14,584 nt of DNA from JANRLL01 sp033762715 (GTDB taxonomy: Bacteria; Pseudomonadota; Alphaproteobacteria; Rickettsiales; SXRF01): the NCBI GenBank assembly GCA_033762715.1, contig JANRLL010000015.1:1-14584 (forward strand), given 5' to 3'. The notes under the pieces are model-generated. The model was not told the DNA's origin. It searched no databases and worked only from the letters and a program-made list of their open reading frames with translations. The translations under genes were made by a program, and so were the position numbers. This document shows, piece by piece, positions 6,983-14,453 of this stretch; position 1 is the first letter of the stretch, and each line of letters begins with the position of its first letter.

Positions 6983-8014
6983 ATGGTTGAATTAAACCCA
7001 CCTTCTGGGCGTAATGACCCTACTGACGACACTCCTTTTGAAGCTTTGGCAGACAAAAAGCTCAAAACGGCGGGCTATGCGTATTTAGTAGGTGATGCGG
7101 CACTGTTTGCATCGGGCATGATAACCGGCCGCCACAAGGAAGCCTCGGCTGGATTATTATGGGGCTTGGGCGGATTGGCCTGTGCACGCTATGGCAATCC
7201 CGATGCTGACAAACAAATGGAGTTACTTGGCAAGCGCCTCGGCAAATATTTACAAAAGCAAGGCGTTGCTATTCCTAAAGATCCGACCACCGCAGCCCTC
7301 ACTAAAGAAGGCGGTGTTATCGATTCGATCGAAACATTCCTGTATCAATACCCATCACAGATGCTCAATAGCGTCTTTACTATCGGTGGTGTGCAGCTGG
7401 TTCGTTCCGGCCTACAAAATCAAAAGCATTGGGATGCGGCCTCCGGCGCCTTAATTACGGCGGGTGCTTTAGCAGGTTTGCTAATACCAGAGAAAAAAAG
7501 CGATCCCGAAAACCCGCCCAAAGGCACGATCAATAAAGCCGTGGCCTGGCTGCAAGAAAAGCCTCTGCGCATTTCAGCAGGACTATTTGCGGTCAATAAC
7601 GTGACCATGGCCATGAGCGCCTTTAATGAAATGCGCACGAATCCCAGCCAGAAAAGCTATCTGTTTAAATTTCTGGTATCGGCTAGCTATATCTTCGCCA
7701 ATGCAATGCTTGCGCAATCGTCTAAAGATAATACGATGGAAGGCAAGCGCGACGTAGCGGCACTCAAAAAACTATCGGATATGGCAGCTAATGTGATTGC
7801 GGCACAGCCTAAAGAAATCCAGGAAGCCTTAATGCAGGACATTGCCAGCTTTCTTTCAGCCCAACCTGAAACCAAATTAACGTCGGCTGAAATCAACACC
7901 ATGCTGCACCAAACACTGGCTGAAAAACACATAGCTGTAGCTGAAAAACCTATGGGAGCCTGGGTGCAACATGTGCAATCCCAGCATGCTACAGCGCAGC
8001 CATCACTAGACTAA
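6983..8014 (+). CDS. Hypothetical multi-pass membrane protein with three hairpin repeats
   Basis: A 343-residue protein that I do not recognise. The first 28 residues are polar. Then come three similar units, each two hydrophobic helices joined by a short polar loop: about 30-71, 124-169 and 194-245. Units 2 and 3 align without gaps from their lead-in helix: SIETFLYQYPSQML near 115-128 against KAVAWLQEKPLRIS near 185-198. The next helices, GGVQLVRSG and NNVTMAMSA, align with GDAALFASG in unit 1. Loops are polar and contain HK, KHW and SQK. Residues after 250 form a soluble, helical Ala/Gln-rich tail. No catalytic motif is visible. The start has no strong Shine-Dalgarno; a TATACT (6930-6935) could be a -10 element. 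The stop overlaps the stop of the convergent next gene by three bases. It may be a structural or channel-like inner-membrane protein (inference). Confidence 0.7.
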   Translation: MVELNPPSGRNDPTDDTPFEALADKKLKTAGYAYLVGDAALFASGMITGRHKEASAGLLWGLGGLACARYGNPDADKQMELLGKRLGKYLQKQGVAIPKDPTTAALTKEGGVIDSIETFLYQYPSQMLNSVFTIGGVQLVRSGLQNQKHWDAASGALITAGALAGLLIPEKKSDPENPPKGTINKAVAWLQEKPLRISAGLFAVNNVTMAMSAFNEMRTNPSQKSYLFKFLVSASYIFANAMLAQSSKDNTMEGKRDVAALKKLSDMAANVIAAQPKEIQEALMQDIASFLSAQPETKLTSAEINTMLHQTLAEKHIAVAEKPMGAWVQHVQSQHATAQPSLD

Positions 8015-8253
8015 GCATTGCAGTGTTTAGCAACCGCTTGTTGAATAGCCTCCGGTGGCTCATCGCCTGCTCCAGAAAACGTCACTTCACCATAGTCATC
8101 CAAATCAACCGAACCTTTTTGCAAAGCGCGCTGAAAGGCAGCTACTTTAATGTCGGGAACGATAATATAATGCCAGCGCGCTTGGCCCTGCTGCGTTGAG
8201 CGTACTAAAAACCATCGCTCTCTGCCTTTACTAATCTGTTGTGCAAACTGCAT
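8011..8253 (-). CDS. Small hypothetical protein coupled to the DHH phosphoesterase
   Basis: An 80-residue soluble protein of unknown function. Its ATG overlaps the last base of the upstream DHH stop (TAATG, 8251-8255), so the two are almost certainly co-translated. The N-terminal half looks like a beta-sheet (ERWFLVRST, ARWHYIIVP) followed by a helix (KVAAFQRALQKG). The C-terminal half holds VDLDDYGEVTFSGAGDEPPEAIQQ, with an acidic patch and a short closing helix. There is no membrane segment or signal peptide. The tight coupling suggests it works with, or regulates, the phosphoesterase (inference). The gene is real on the strength of its coupling and codon-like composition, but I can name no family. 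Confidence 0.7.
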   Translation of the reverse strand: MQFAQQISKGRERWFLVRSTQQGQARWHYIIVPDIKVAAFQRALQKGSVDLDDYGEVTFSGAGDEPPEAIQQAVAKHCNA

Positions 8254-9335
8254 TAGGCTTTAGCCACTTCTAGAACAGGCTCTTGCGACTCAGCGATCGC
8301 TGCTTCAACCTGATTACGTTGACTTGCTCTCCACTGCTCAAACACCTTGGCTTGTGTGCCACGCATGCCAAACAGCTTATCGTGCTGTGGGATGGTCATT
8401 TGGAAAGAGCCTTGATCCGCATGACCACCGCCTTTTCTGCCATATTTTGTGCCCAGATGAACCGCTACTTCCTCAGCAATATGCAGGTCTTTTGCGCAAC
8501 GGATACTCGTAACCATGGTATCGCCTTCTTGCCGCACAACAAATGCCACAAAGGGGAAGCTCTTTTCCGCCAGCTCAATGACCTGCCTCATACCCAAGCG
8601 ACCAATATTACTGGGCTCAACCAAAATATATGGCACGGGCACTGGATCGGTATTAGGTAAAATATCCACCATAGCCCACGTCATATGTTCAATCGCACGT
8701 TTGGTGGCAGCACGCAGCTGCGCACTAACCGCAAGCCCCCTATCCCTAAGGTCTTTTAGGGACATCTCATTTAATTGAGTGAGCCGGTACAGTATGTCCT
8801 CTGGATCGTTAGACGTATATGCATCAACATAGGCAGCAATCGCTTCTTCATCCTCTCCTTTCAAGCGTAAGAGATCAGATTTTTGCGCTAGCTCGACAAT
8901 CTGTGGACGCTTACCACGCATGGTTGGATGCTCTTCATCCCAGGCAATAGCAGCACCTGAGCGGTCCATATCAAATACCACCTTAACGTTAAGGTTCTTT
9001 GCATGACGCTTCTGAAAGTCCTTAGTTGCTCTCAATGCAGTGATATGATGATCATAAATCGTCAGTGACTTTGCTTTGTTTTCACCCGTTACGAGCGATT
9101 CCACTAGTCCTATATCTTTAGGAACAAAGTCGACGAAATATACGTCGGTTTCTGCGTTCACATTTTCGCGTACTTTTTTTTCGACTAATACATTATCATC
9201 ATTATGACCTAATCCGACCCAATTGATCTCGTAGCCTTTATCTTTCCAGGCATCATTAAGTGCCCAAATAGCACAAGAACCATCCAAGCAGGGATGATGA
9301 TAAAAGACGGTTATTTTCTTTTCAGGGGTAGACAT
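8253..9335 (-). CDS. DHH/DHHA1-family phosphoesterase
   Basis: A 360-residue cytosolic protein of the DHH superfamily, the manganese-dependent phosphoesterases that include RecJ, nano-RNases and cyclic-dinucleotide phosphodiesterases. Motif I is YHHPCLDGS (12-20), motif II VYFVDF (65-70) with D69, the name-giving DHH at 95-97 in TIYDHH, and a later acidic residue in KSDLLRL (D154). The C-terminal DHHA1 substrate-binding domain is marked by YGRKGGGHADQGSF (298-311). Motif I departs from the RecJ/NrnA form (usually DGD) in having DGS. This resembles a less-studied branch with HHPC-DG motifs, so the substrate is uncertain. It lies 115 bases downstream of the nrd operon on the same strand. It has its own candidate promoter and is coupled to an 80-residue protein. 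No helicase or OB domain is attached, so it is not RecJ. Confidence 0.88.
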   Translation of the reverse strand: MSTPEKKITVFYHHPCLDGSCAIWALNDAWKDKGYEINWVGLGHNDDNVLVEKKVRENVNAETDVYFVDFVPKDIGLVESLVTGENKAKSLTIYDHHITALRATKDFQKRHAKNLNVKVVFDMDRSGAAIAWDEEHPTMRGKRPQIVELAQKSDLLRLKGEDEEAIAAYVDAYTSNDPEDILYRLTQLNEMSLKDLRDRGLAVSAQLRAATKRAIEHMTWAMVDILPNTDPVPVPYILVEPSNIGRLGMRQVIELAEKSFPFVAFVVRQEGDTMVTSIRCAKDLHIAEEVAVHLGTKYGRKGGGHADQGSFQMTIPQHDKLFGMRGTQAKVFEQWRASQRNQVEAAIAESQEPVLEVAKA

Positions 9336-9363
9336 AAGGGAACCATAAAATCAAATATGACCC

Positions 9364-9392
9364 ACTATGACGAATGATTAATAAACTGTCCA
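9364..9392 (-). promoter_or_regulatory. Candidate sigma70-type promoter of the DHH gene
   Basis: On the minus strand, TGGACA (9387-9392, five of six consensus bases) is followed after 17 bases by CATAGT (9364-9369, four of six). This would start transcription about 20 bases before ATG 9335, separating the DHH pair from the nrd operon. Confidence 0.45.
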
Positions 9393-9394
9393 AC

Positions 9395-9452
9395 AAATTA
9401 ACCCTTTATGCGGCCAATTCGTTATATTTCAAACTATTATATTGGTTAATTT
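9395..9452. repeat. Long-loop inverted repeat after the nrd operon
   Basis: A perfect 9-bp inverted repeat, AAATTAACC at 9395-9403 and GGTTAATTT at 9444-9452, with a 40-base AT-rich loop. It starts within the thioesterase stop codon. The stem is AT-rich and no T-run follows closely, so it is a poor intrinsic terminator. Its position at the operon end is the only hint of function. Confidence 0.35.
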
Positions 9453-9822
9453 AGACGCCAATCGCAGTTGGCTTACGGTTTTTGTCAATGGCTACAAACA
9501 CAAAACGTCCTTCAGTCACCTGCTCAGTTTGATGACCTTCTTTGCGTTCCACCACCGCATCGATCTTCACGGTGATGCTGGTTCGGCCCACTTTTTCGGT
9601 GGTGGCATAACAGATCAAACAGTCACCGACTAAAACGGGTGAATGAAACACGATATTATCGATAGCAACCGTCACTACTTTGCTTTTAGCAAGCTTACGC
9701 GCATGCAAATAGGCCGCTAAATCCATCTGGCTTAGAATCCACCCACCGAACATATCGCCATCTGGATTGGTGTCACCAGGCATAGCGACTACCTTAATAA
9801 CAAGCTCTTTTTCAGTGGACAT
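9451..9822 (-). CDS. yciA: Acyl-CoA thioesterase, YciA-like hotdog fold
   Basis: A 123-residue single hotdog-domain protein that hydrolyses acyl-CoA thioesters to free acid and CoA. The YciA hallmark is clear: PGDTNPDGDMFGGWILSQMDLAA (15-37), with the conserved Asp D34 in the hotdog helix. The characteristic strand FHSPVLVGD (59-67) and the C-terminal TEGRFVFVAID (103-113) also match the family, and the length is typical. The family acts as a cytosolic oligomer. Its ATG shares one base with the nrdB stop (TAATG, 9820-9824), so it is the third gene of the nrd operon and probably coupled to nrdB. A thioesterase is not a known partner of ribonucleotide reductase. The family assignment is strong; the gene symbol is by similarity. 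Confidence 0.88.
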   Translation of the reverse strand: MSTEKELVIKVVAMPGDTNPDGDMFGGWILSQMDLAAYLHARKLAKSKVVTVAIDNIVFHSPVLVGDCLICYATTEKVGRTSITVKIDAVVERKEGHQTEQVTEGRFVFVAIDKNRKPTAIGV

Positions 9823-10910
9823 TATGCCACTTCTTTTTTCTTAATATGATCGAACGCAGCCCATACGCCGCCCTCACCATGCCAGTCACCTTTGGTGGCG
9901 GCTTTAGAATATTCGGTCGAACGCGCTTCAAAGAAATTGGCATGTTCTACACCGTTTAGCATCGAAGATAGCCATGGCAGCGGGTGTTCTTTGGTTTGCG
10001 TATATTCGCCGTTGCTGCCGGTAAAGAAGCCATAGCAGGGGGTAAGCTTCAATTGGGTTAGGCGCCAATCGCAGATATAACGGATATAGCTTTTAATATC
10101 GTCAGCTTTCATACCCTGCACATCATCGACCTCAAAGGCGAGCTCGATAAATTTATCTTCCAGGCCCACCATGGTTCTGCCGACTTCGGTGATATCATCG
10201 GCCACCGCTTTGGTCACCGCACCGGTCTCTGTCGCCCATTCGTGATACAAGCGAATGACTGATTCGCAGTGCAGCGATTCATCACGCACCGACCAGGAGA
10301 CGATCTGCCCCATCCCTTTCATTTTATTGAAGCGCGGGAAATTCATCAGCATCGCAAAGCTCGCAAACAATGCCATGCCTTCGGTAAAGGCGCCGAACAT
10401 GGCGAGTGTGCGCGCAACGTCACCGCAGGTAGCCGTACCGAAGCTATGCATATAATCAGCCTTAGCGCGCAGGCAGGCATAATCCTGGAATGCTTGAAAT
10501 TCACTGTTAGGCATACCCAGTGTTTTCAACAGCAACGCATAAGCATCAATATGCACTGTCTCCATATTGGTGAAGGCCGCCATCATCATCTGAATTTCCA
10601 GCGGCTGGAAAATCGGGATATAGCGCTTAAAATAGTTGTCGCTTACCTCAATATCGGACTGGGTAAAGAAACGGAAAATCTGCGTGAGCAAATTACGCTC
10701 ACCTTGTGAGAGCTTTGTGCCACCCCAATCTTTAATGTCTTCACCAAGCGGCACCTCTTCACCCATCCAGTGAATTTGCTGCTGGCGCTTCCAAGCATTG
10801 TACGCCCAAGGATAACGCTCAACGTTATAGCTACCGGTGGTTTCCAGCAGGCCAACAACACCTTTGCCTTGCAGTTCGAATGGATTGTGATTGGTATAGT
10901 TTACTGACAT
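9822..10910 (-). CDS. nrdB: Ribonucleotide reductase class I, beta subunit
   Basis: This is the small, radical-generating subunit of class I ribonucleotide reductase, which makes the tyrosyl radical that NrdA needs. I prefer ATG 10910 (362 residues) to ATG 10919: GAGGA at 10920-10924 touches the first ATG but lies nine bases from the second. In the 365-residue numbering from 10919, the six metal ligands are D89 (TQSD), E120 and H123 (METVH), E180 (FTEG), E214 and H217 (RDESLH). The radical tyrosine Y127 sits four residues after H123, as in the E. coli enzyme. Spacings D-E (31) and E-E (34) match E. coli NrdB. It is therefore a canonical tyrosyl-radical type with no ATP-cone. It overlaps nrdA by ten bases and the thioesterase gene by one. 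Confidence 0.96.
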   Translation of the reverse strand: MSVNYTNHNPFELQGKGVVGLLETTGSYNVERYPWAYNAWKRQQQIHWMGEEVPLGEDIKDWGGTKLSQGERNLLTQIFRFFTQSDIEVSDNYFKRYIPIFQPLEIQMMMAAFTNMETVHIDAYALLLKTLGMPNSEFQAFQDYACLRAKADYMHSFGTATCGDVARTLAMFGAFTEGMALFASFAMLMNFPRFNKMKGMGQIVSWSVRDESLHCESVIRLYHEWATETGAVTKAVADDITEVGRTMVGLEDKFIELAFEVDDVQGMKADDIKSYIRYICDWRLTQLKLTPCYGFFTGSNGEYTQTKEHPLPWLSSMLNGVEHANFFEARSTEYSKAATKGDWHGEGGVWAAFDHIKKKEVA

Positions 10911-12823
10911 GCTAGGCATTCCTCATAGTCGGTGCGTTTCATTTCTACTTGCTCTTCTTTTGCTCGATCAGTGCCGACTTTCTCAGCGCGCTGAATCGAT
11001 TTTGAACGGCAATAATAAAGGCTTTTCACACCTTTTTCCCACGCACTCCAATGCAACATGAGCAGATCCCATTTGTCGATATCGGCTGGCAAGAACAGGT
11101 TGATCGATTGGCCTTGGCAAATATACGGCGCGCGGTCACCCGCGAGTTCCACCACCCAACGCTGATCGATTTCAAAGGCAGTTTTAAAAGTATCCTTTTC
11201 ATCCGGCGTCAAGAAATCTAAATGCAGCACCGAGCCTTCATGCTCTACAATCGACTGCCAAGTGGCATCATCATTTTTGCCTTTTTCCTCAAGCAATTTC
11301 ACCAGATGGCGATTCTTTACTGCAAAGTTCCCTGACAAAGTCTTATGGGTATAAATGTTGGCCGGAATAGGCTCGATACAAGCCGAGGTACCGCCGCAGA
11401 TAATGCTGATCGATGCCGTCGGTGCAATGGCAAGCTTATGCGAAAAACGCGCTTTGATACCGCGTTCTTGTGCATCTGGGCATGCACCGCGCTCTTCAGC
11501 AAGCGCAACCGATGCAGCGTCAGATTGACGACGAATATGGCGAAACATTTTCATGTTCCAGCTTTTCGCCATCGCGCTTTCAAATGGTACGCCTTTAGAT
11601 TGCAAGAACGAATGGAATCCCATCAAACCCAGGCCCACTGAGCGTTCCCGCATCGCCGAATATTTAGCACGCGCCATACCGTCGGGCGCGGTGTCGATAA
11701 ATTCTTGCAACACATTATCCAAGAAGCGCAGAATATCTTCTACGATCAGCGGATCTTGATTCCACTCATCCCAGGTTTCTGCATTAAGCGACGACAAGCA
11801 ACACACCGCAGTGCGATCTTTACCTAAATGGTCGGGACCGGTAGGCAGCAAAATCTCGCTGCACAAATTGCTCATGCGCACTTTCAAGCCCAGCTCACGC
11901 TGGTGTTTTGGCATCGATTTATTAGCGGTATCAATATAGATGAGGTATGGCTCACCTGTTTGAATGCGCATCTCCACAATTTTTTGGAACAGCTTGCGCG
12001 CATTCACATGCTTAAGCACCTTATCGGTTTTAGGGCTGCGTAGACCGAACTCTTTATCATCGCGTACCGCTTCCATGAACTCATCGGTAATGTTGATGCC
12101 GTGATGCAGGTTCAAGCTCTTGCGGTTGAAATCACCCGATGGCTTGCGGATCTCTAAGAATTCTTCGATCTCAGGATGATGCACATCGATATACACCGCA
12201 GCCGACCCGCGACGCAAAGAACCCTGACTGATCGCCAATGTCAGCGAATCCATCACACGTACGAACGGAATAATACCCGAGGTTTTACCAGCACGGCCTA
12301 CCGGCTCGCCCACGCCGCGCACAAAGCCCCAATAGGTTCCGATACCGCCGCCGTTTGATGCTAGCAGCACGTTTTCATTCCAGGTCGAGACAATGCCATC
12401 AAGCGAATCACCTACTGTATTTAAGAAGCAGGAAATCGGCAGGCCACGACCAGCTCCACCGTTAGAGAGAATCGGTGTCGAGGGCATAAACCACAGGCGC
12501 GACGTATAATCATAGATGCGCTGCGCATGTTGCACATCATCGGCATAAGCACACGCTACGCGTGCAAACATTTGTTGATAGTTTTCATTTTCCAGCAAAT
12601 AGCGATCATCGAGCGTAGCACGACCAAAGTCGGACAATAACTCATCACGTGAGTGATCAAGCTTGATTACTGCTGGATCGATTTTTGGCTTTGCCGGTTT
12701 TTCAGCTGCTTTTTGATAGAGCTGTTTTTGCTCTTTGGTTTCAGGAAACTGAATAATGGTTTTGGTGGGATCATATGTAATTAAGTTGCCGTTACGATCA
12801 AAGTCATAAGCATTTGTAAGCAT
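10901..12823 (-). CDS. nrdA: Ribonucleotide reductase class I, alpha subunit, no ATP-cone
   Basis: The catalytic subunit that reduces ribonucleoside diphosphates to deoxyribonucleotides. ATG 12823 (640 residues) follows a strong GAGGGGGA; a GTG four codons upstream (12835) overlaps that site and is less likely. Visible landmarks are C132 in LPISCFLN (E. coli C225), N319/C321/E323 in SNLCSEI (the thiyl-radical centre, E. coli N437/C439/E441), C341/C342 in AVCCLSSLN (C462), Y603/Y604 in SLYYCRS (the radical-transfer pair) and a C-terminal redox pair C636/C639 in CLACQ. The tail pair is spaced CxxC, closer than the CxxxxC of E. coli. The protein is about 120 residues shorter than E. coli NrdA: the N-terminal ATP-cone that senses dATP is missing. 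It is the first gene of nrdA-nrdB-yciA and is controlled by the NrdR boxes upstream. Confidence 0.96.
   Translation of the reverse strand: MLTNAYDFDRNGNLITYDPTKTIIQFPETKEQKQLYQKAAEKPAKPKIDPAVIKLDHSRDELLSDFGRATLDDRYLLENENYQQMFARVACAYADDVQHAQRIYDYTSRLWFMPSTPILSNGGAGRGLPISCFLNTVGDSLDGIVSTWNENVLLASNGGGIGTYWGFVRGVGEPVGRAGKTSGIIPFVRVMDSLTLAISQGSLRRGSAAVYIDVHHPEIEEFLEIRKPSGDFNRKSLNLHHGINITDEFMEAVRDDKEFGLRSPKTDKVLKHVNARKLFQKIVEMRIQTGEPYLIYIDTANKSMPKHQRELGLKVRMSNLCSEILLPTGPDHLGKDRTAVCCLSSLNAETWDEWNQDPLIVEDILRFLDNVLQEFIDTAPDGMARAKYSAMRERSVGLGLMGFHSFLQSKGVPFESAMAKSWNMKMFRHIRRQSDAASVALAEERGACPDAQERGIKARFSHKLAIAPTASISIICGGTSACIEPIPANIYTHKTLSGNFAVKNRHLVKLLEEKGKNDDATWQSIVEHEGSVLHLDFLTPDEKDTFKTAFEIDQRWVVELAGDRAPYICQGQSINLFLPADIDKWDLLMLHWSAWEKGVKSLYYCRSKSIQRAEKVGTDRAKEEQVEMKRTDYEECLACQ
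10920..10924 (-). promoter_or_regulatory. Ribosome-binding site deciding the nrdB start
   Basis: GAGGA lies inside the end of nrdA, nine bases before ATG 10910 and directly against the in-frame ATG at 10919. It therefore favours the second ATG. Confidence 0.6.
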
Positions 12824-12889
12824 AATCCCCCTCACCTACTTTTATTAACTCATAGCACCGCTTTTTGTTAAACCAAACAAATCATGAAA

Positions 12890-12905
12890 TTATCATATAT
12901 TGTGC
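12890..12905. promoter_or_regulatory. NrdR box, gene-proximal
   Basis: TTATCATATATTGTGC matches the core and right arm of the NrdR palindrome (ACACWATATATWGTGT as I recall it). It covers the predicted -10 element of nrdA. NrdR is the conserved repressor of ribonucleotide reductase genes, and binds when its own ATP-cone carries dATP. Confidence 0.75.
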
Positions 12906-12921
12906 TGGTTCCAGCTAGCAA
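12892..12921 (-). promoter_or_regulatory. Promoter of the nrdA-nrdB-yciA operon
   Basis: On the minus strand, TTGCTA (12916-12921) and TATGAT (12892-12897) are separated by 18 bases. The -10 lies inside the proximal NrdR box, and the -35 is next to the distal one, the usual layout for NrdR repression. A start near 12885 gives a leader of about 60 bases. Confidence 0.55.
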
Positions 12922-12937
12922 ACACCATATATAGTAT
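12922..12937. promoter_or_regulatory. NrdR box, distal
   Basis: ACACCATATATAGTAT matches the NrdR consensus at about 14 of 16 positions on its reverse strand. It begins exactly 32 bp from the proximal box, about three helical turns, the spacing typical of tandem NrdR boxes that bind cooperatively. Confidence 0.85.
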
Positions 12938-13057
12938 GTATTGCCCTTTGGCAGTCAATGGAAAATTATGCGCTCATTGCACAAAAACTACTTGCTATCT
13001 TTAATACGATAAATTCTTGTCCTCCCATTCGCGTTATTCCTTCCGTATGAGCATTTT

Positions 13058-13405
13058 ATGACCTTGCCCATCACCATCCAGACCGTTGGCTTGCTGTTTG
13101 TTTCGAATATTTTCATGACGTTTGCCTGGTACGGGCATCTTAAATTCACCGATAAACCCATATGGATCGTCATTGCTATCAGTTGGGCGATTGCCTTCTT
13201 TGAATATTGCCTGCAAGTGCCAGCCAATCGCATCGGCTATGGACATTTCTCAGCCGTTGAACTCAAAACCATTCAAGAAGCATTGACGCTTTTTGTCTTT
13301 GTAGGATTTTCATTTTGGTATCTGGGTGAGCCACTCAAATGGAATCATTACCTGGGATTTGGATTAATGATCGCTGCCGTCTATGTCATTTTTAATGAGT
13401 GGTAG
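13058..13405 (+). CDS. DUF486 (DMT-like) small membrane protein
   Basis: A 115-residue inner-membrane protein with four predicted helices: about 5-25, 33-51, 73-90 and 94-112. The pattern NIFMTFAWYGHLK, the block QVPANRIGYGHFSAVELKTIQEALTL (54-79, conserved NRIGY and QEA) and the terminal YVIFNEW identify the DUF486 family, which belongs to the drug/metabolite transporter clan. The substrate is unknown, and members of this size probably function as dimers by analogy with small multidrug resistance proteins (inference). No good Shine-Dalgarno precedes the ATG; an out-of-frame ATG at 13047 is not a better start. The EamA transporter gene begins one base after the stop, so the two form an operon. 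They read divergently from nrdA. Confidence 0.88.
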   Translation: MTLPITIQTVGLLFVSNIFMTFAWYGHLKFTDKPIWIVIAISWAIAFFEYCLQVPANRIGYGHFSAVELKTIQEALTLFVFVGFSFWYLGEPLKWNHYLGFGLMIAAVYVIFNEW

Positions 13406-13406
13406 C

Positions 13407-14324
13407 ATGCCTAACTTCTTTCAAAAACTCTCGCCGCGCACGCAAGGCACGATCTGCTTATTGATCGCTGTCACCGTATGGAGTGGTTGGGTGCTATTTG
13501 GCCGCTATAGCGTGCGTGCATCGCTAAGCGCCTACGATATTACGGCACTGCGCTTCAGTGTGGCGGGTGTATTTCTGCTGCCTGTTTTATTACGCAAAGG
13601 CATGAAAGTAGGGCCATGGGGATATAAAAGCAGCATCTGGCTCGCCTGCTTAATGGGAGCACCTTATAACGTGATTGCATTAAGCGGTATGCAATATGCG
13701 CCCGCATCGCATGCCGCCGCCATCATCTATACCTGCATGCTGATTGTCTCCACCTTATTAGGCATTCTTCTACTCAAGGAAAAAACGAACGCACTGCGCC
13801 TGCTTGGTATCACACTGAGCGTTGGTGGTATCGGCTGTATTCTGTTTAGCGCCGACAGAAGCGAAGGCAGCTATGAATGGATAGGCAGTTTATTATTTTT
13901 ATTCGTGGGCACGATCTGGCCGCTTTACACCATTAGCGTGCGCGCTTGGAAAGTTGATGCACTACATGCCACCGCCATCGTATCTGTCTGGTCGGCACTC
14001 TTATATTTACCCATTTATTTTGCCTTTATCCCCTCACAAATCGGCTGGCATAATTGGCATGAGGCGGCCTTTCACGCGATATATCAGGGCATCGTCAATA
14101 GTATCCTGGCGATGTTGTGCTACAACCAAGGCATTCGCTTGCTTGGAGCATCAACCAGTAGCGCCTTTATCCCCCTGGTTCCGGTGCTGTCGACCTTGTT
14201 GGCTATCCCTTTTTTGCAAGAAATCCCTGGCCTTTTAGAATGGCTGGGCATTGGCCTGGCTTCATTTGGGGTGTTACTGGCCATCGGCATTCTAGACAAA
14301 AGGCCAGTTGCAGCACCTAAATAG
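13407..14324 (+). CDS. EamA/DMT-family transporter
   Basis: An inner-membrane transporter of the EamA (DUF6) drug/metabolite family, with about ten helices in two tandem repeats. From ATG 13407 it has 305 residues, a normal family length. Repeat one spans about 13-147 (TVWSGWVLFGRY, LRFSVAGVFLLP, SHAAAIIYTCMLIVSTLLGILLLKEK). Repeat two spans about 157-296 (IWPLYTISVRAW, GIRLLGASTSSAFIPLVPVLSTLLAIPFLQE). The P-V-x-x-T-L/LLLKE type endings of each repeat are typical of the family. Upstream in-frame ATGs at 13395 and 13383 lie inside the DUF486 gene. I chose 13407 because it follows that stop by one base and has GAGTGG four bases upstream. Substrate is unknown; relatives export amino acids or metabolites. 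It is followed closely by tRNA-Ser. Confidence 0.9.
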   Translation: MPNFFQKLSPRTQGTICLLIAVTVWSGWVLFGRYSVRASLSAYDITALRFSVAGVFLLPVLLRKGMKVGPWGYKSSIWLACLMGAPYNVIALSGMQYAPASHAAAIIYTCMLIVSTLLGILLLKEKTNALRLLGITLSVGGIGCILFSADRSEGSYEWIGSLLFLFVGTIWPLYTISVRAWKVDALHATAIVSVWSALLYLPIYFAFIPSQIGWHNWHEAAFHAIYQGIVNSILAMLCYNQGIRLLGASTSSAFIPLVPVLSTLLAIPFLQEIPGLLEWLGIGLASFGVLLAIGILDKRPVAAPK

Positions 14325-14363
14325 TTATGTTACATGAGCTTTGCAGCGCATGGGTTGCTATGC

Positions 14364-14453
14364 GGAGGAATGGCCGAGTGGTTTAAGGCAGCAGTCTTGA
14401 AAACTGCCGTACGGGCAACTGTACCGTGAGTTCGAATCTCACTTCCTCCGCCA
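14364..14453 (+). tRNA. tRNA-Ser (anticodon UGA), CCA encoded
   Basis: The 7-bp acceptor stem pairs GGAGGAA (14364-14370) with TTCCTCC (14443-14449), followed by discriminator G and an encoded CCA. The anticodon stem GCAGT/ACTGC frames the loop CTTGAAA, with anticodon TGA at 14398-14400. A long variable arm (TACGGGCAACTGTA region) and the TTCGAATC T-loop complete a class II serine tRNA. It reads UCA and, by wobble, other UCN codons. It lies 39 bases after the EamA gene. The 131 bases that follow hold no visible gene. Confidence 0.97.

Noticed and set aside
13383..13406. Upstream ATG starts (13383, 13395) for the EamA gene
   Set aside because: Both lie inside the DUF486 gene and add residues encoded by its conserved 3' end; ATG 13407 follows the stop by one base.
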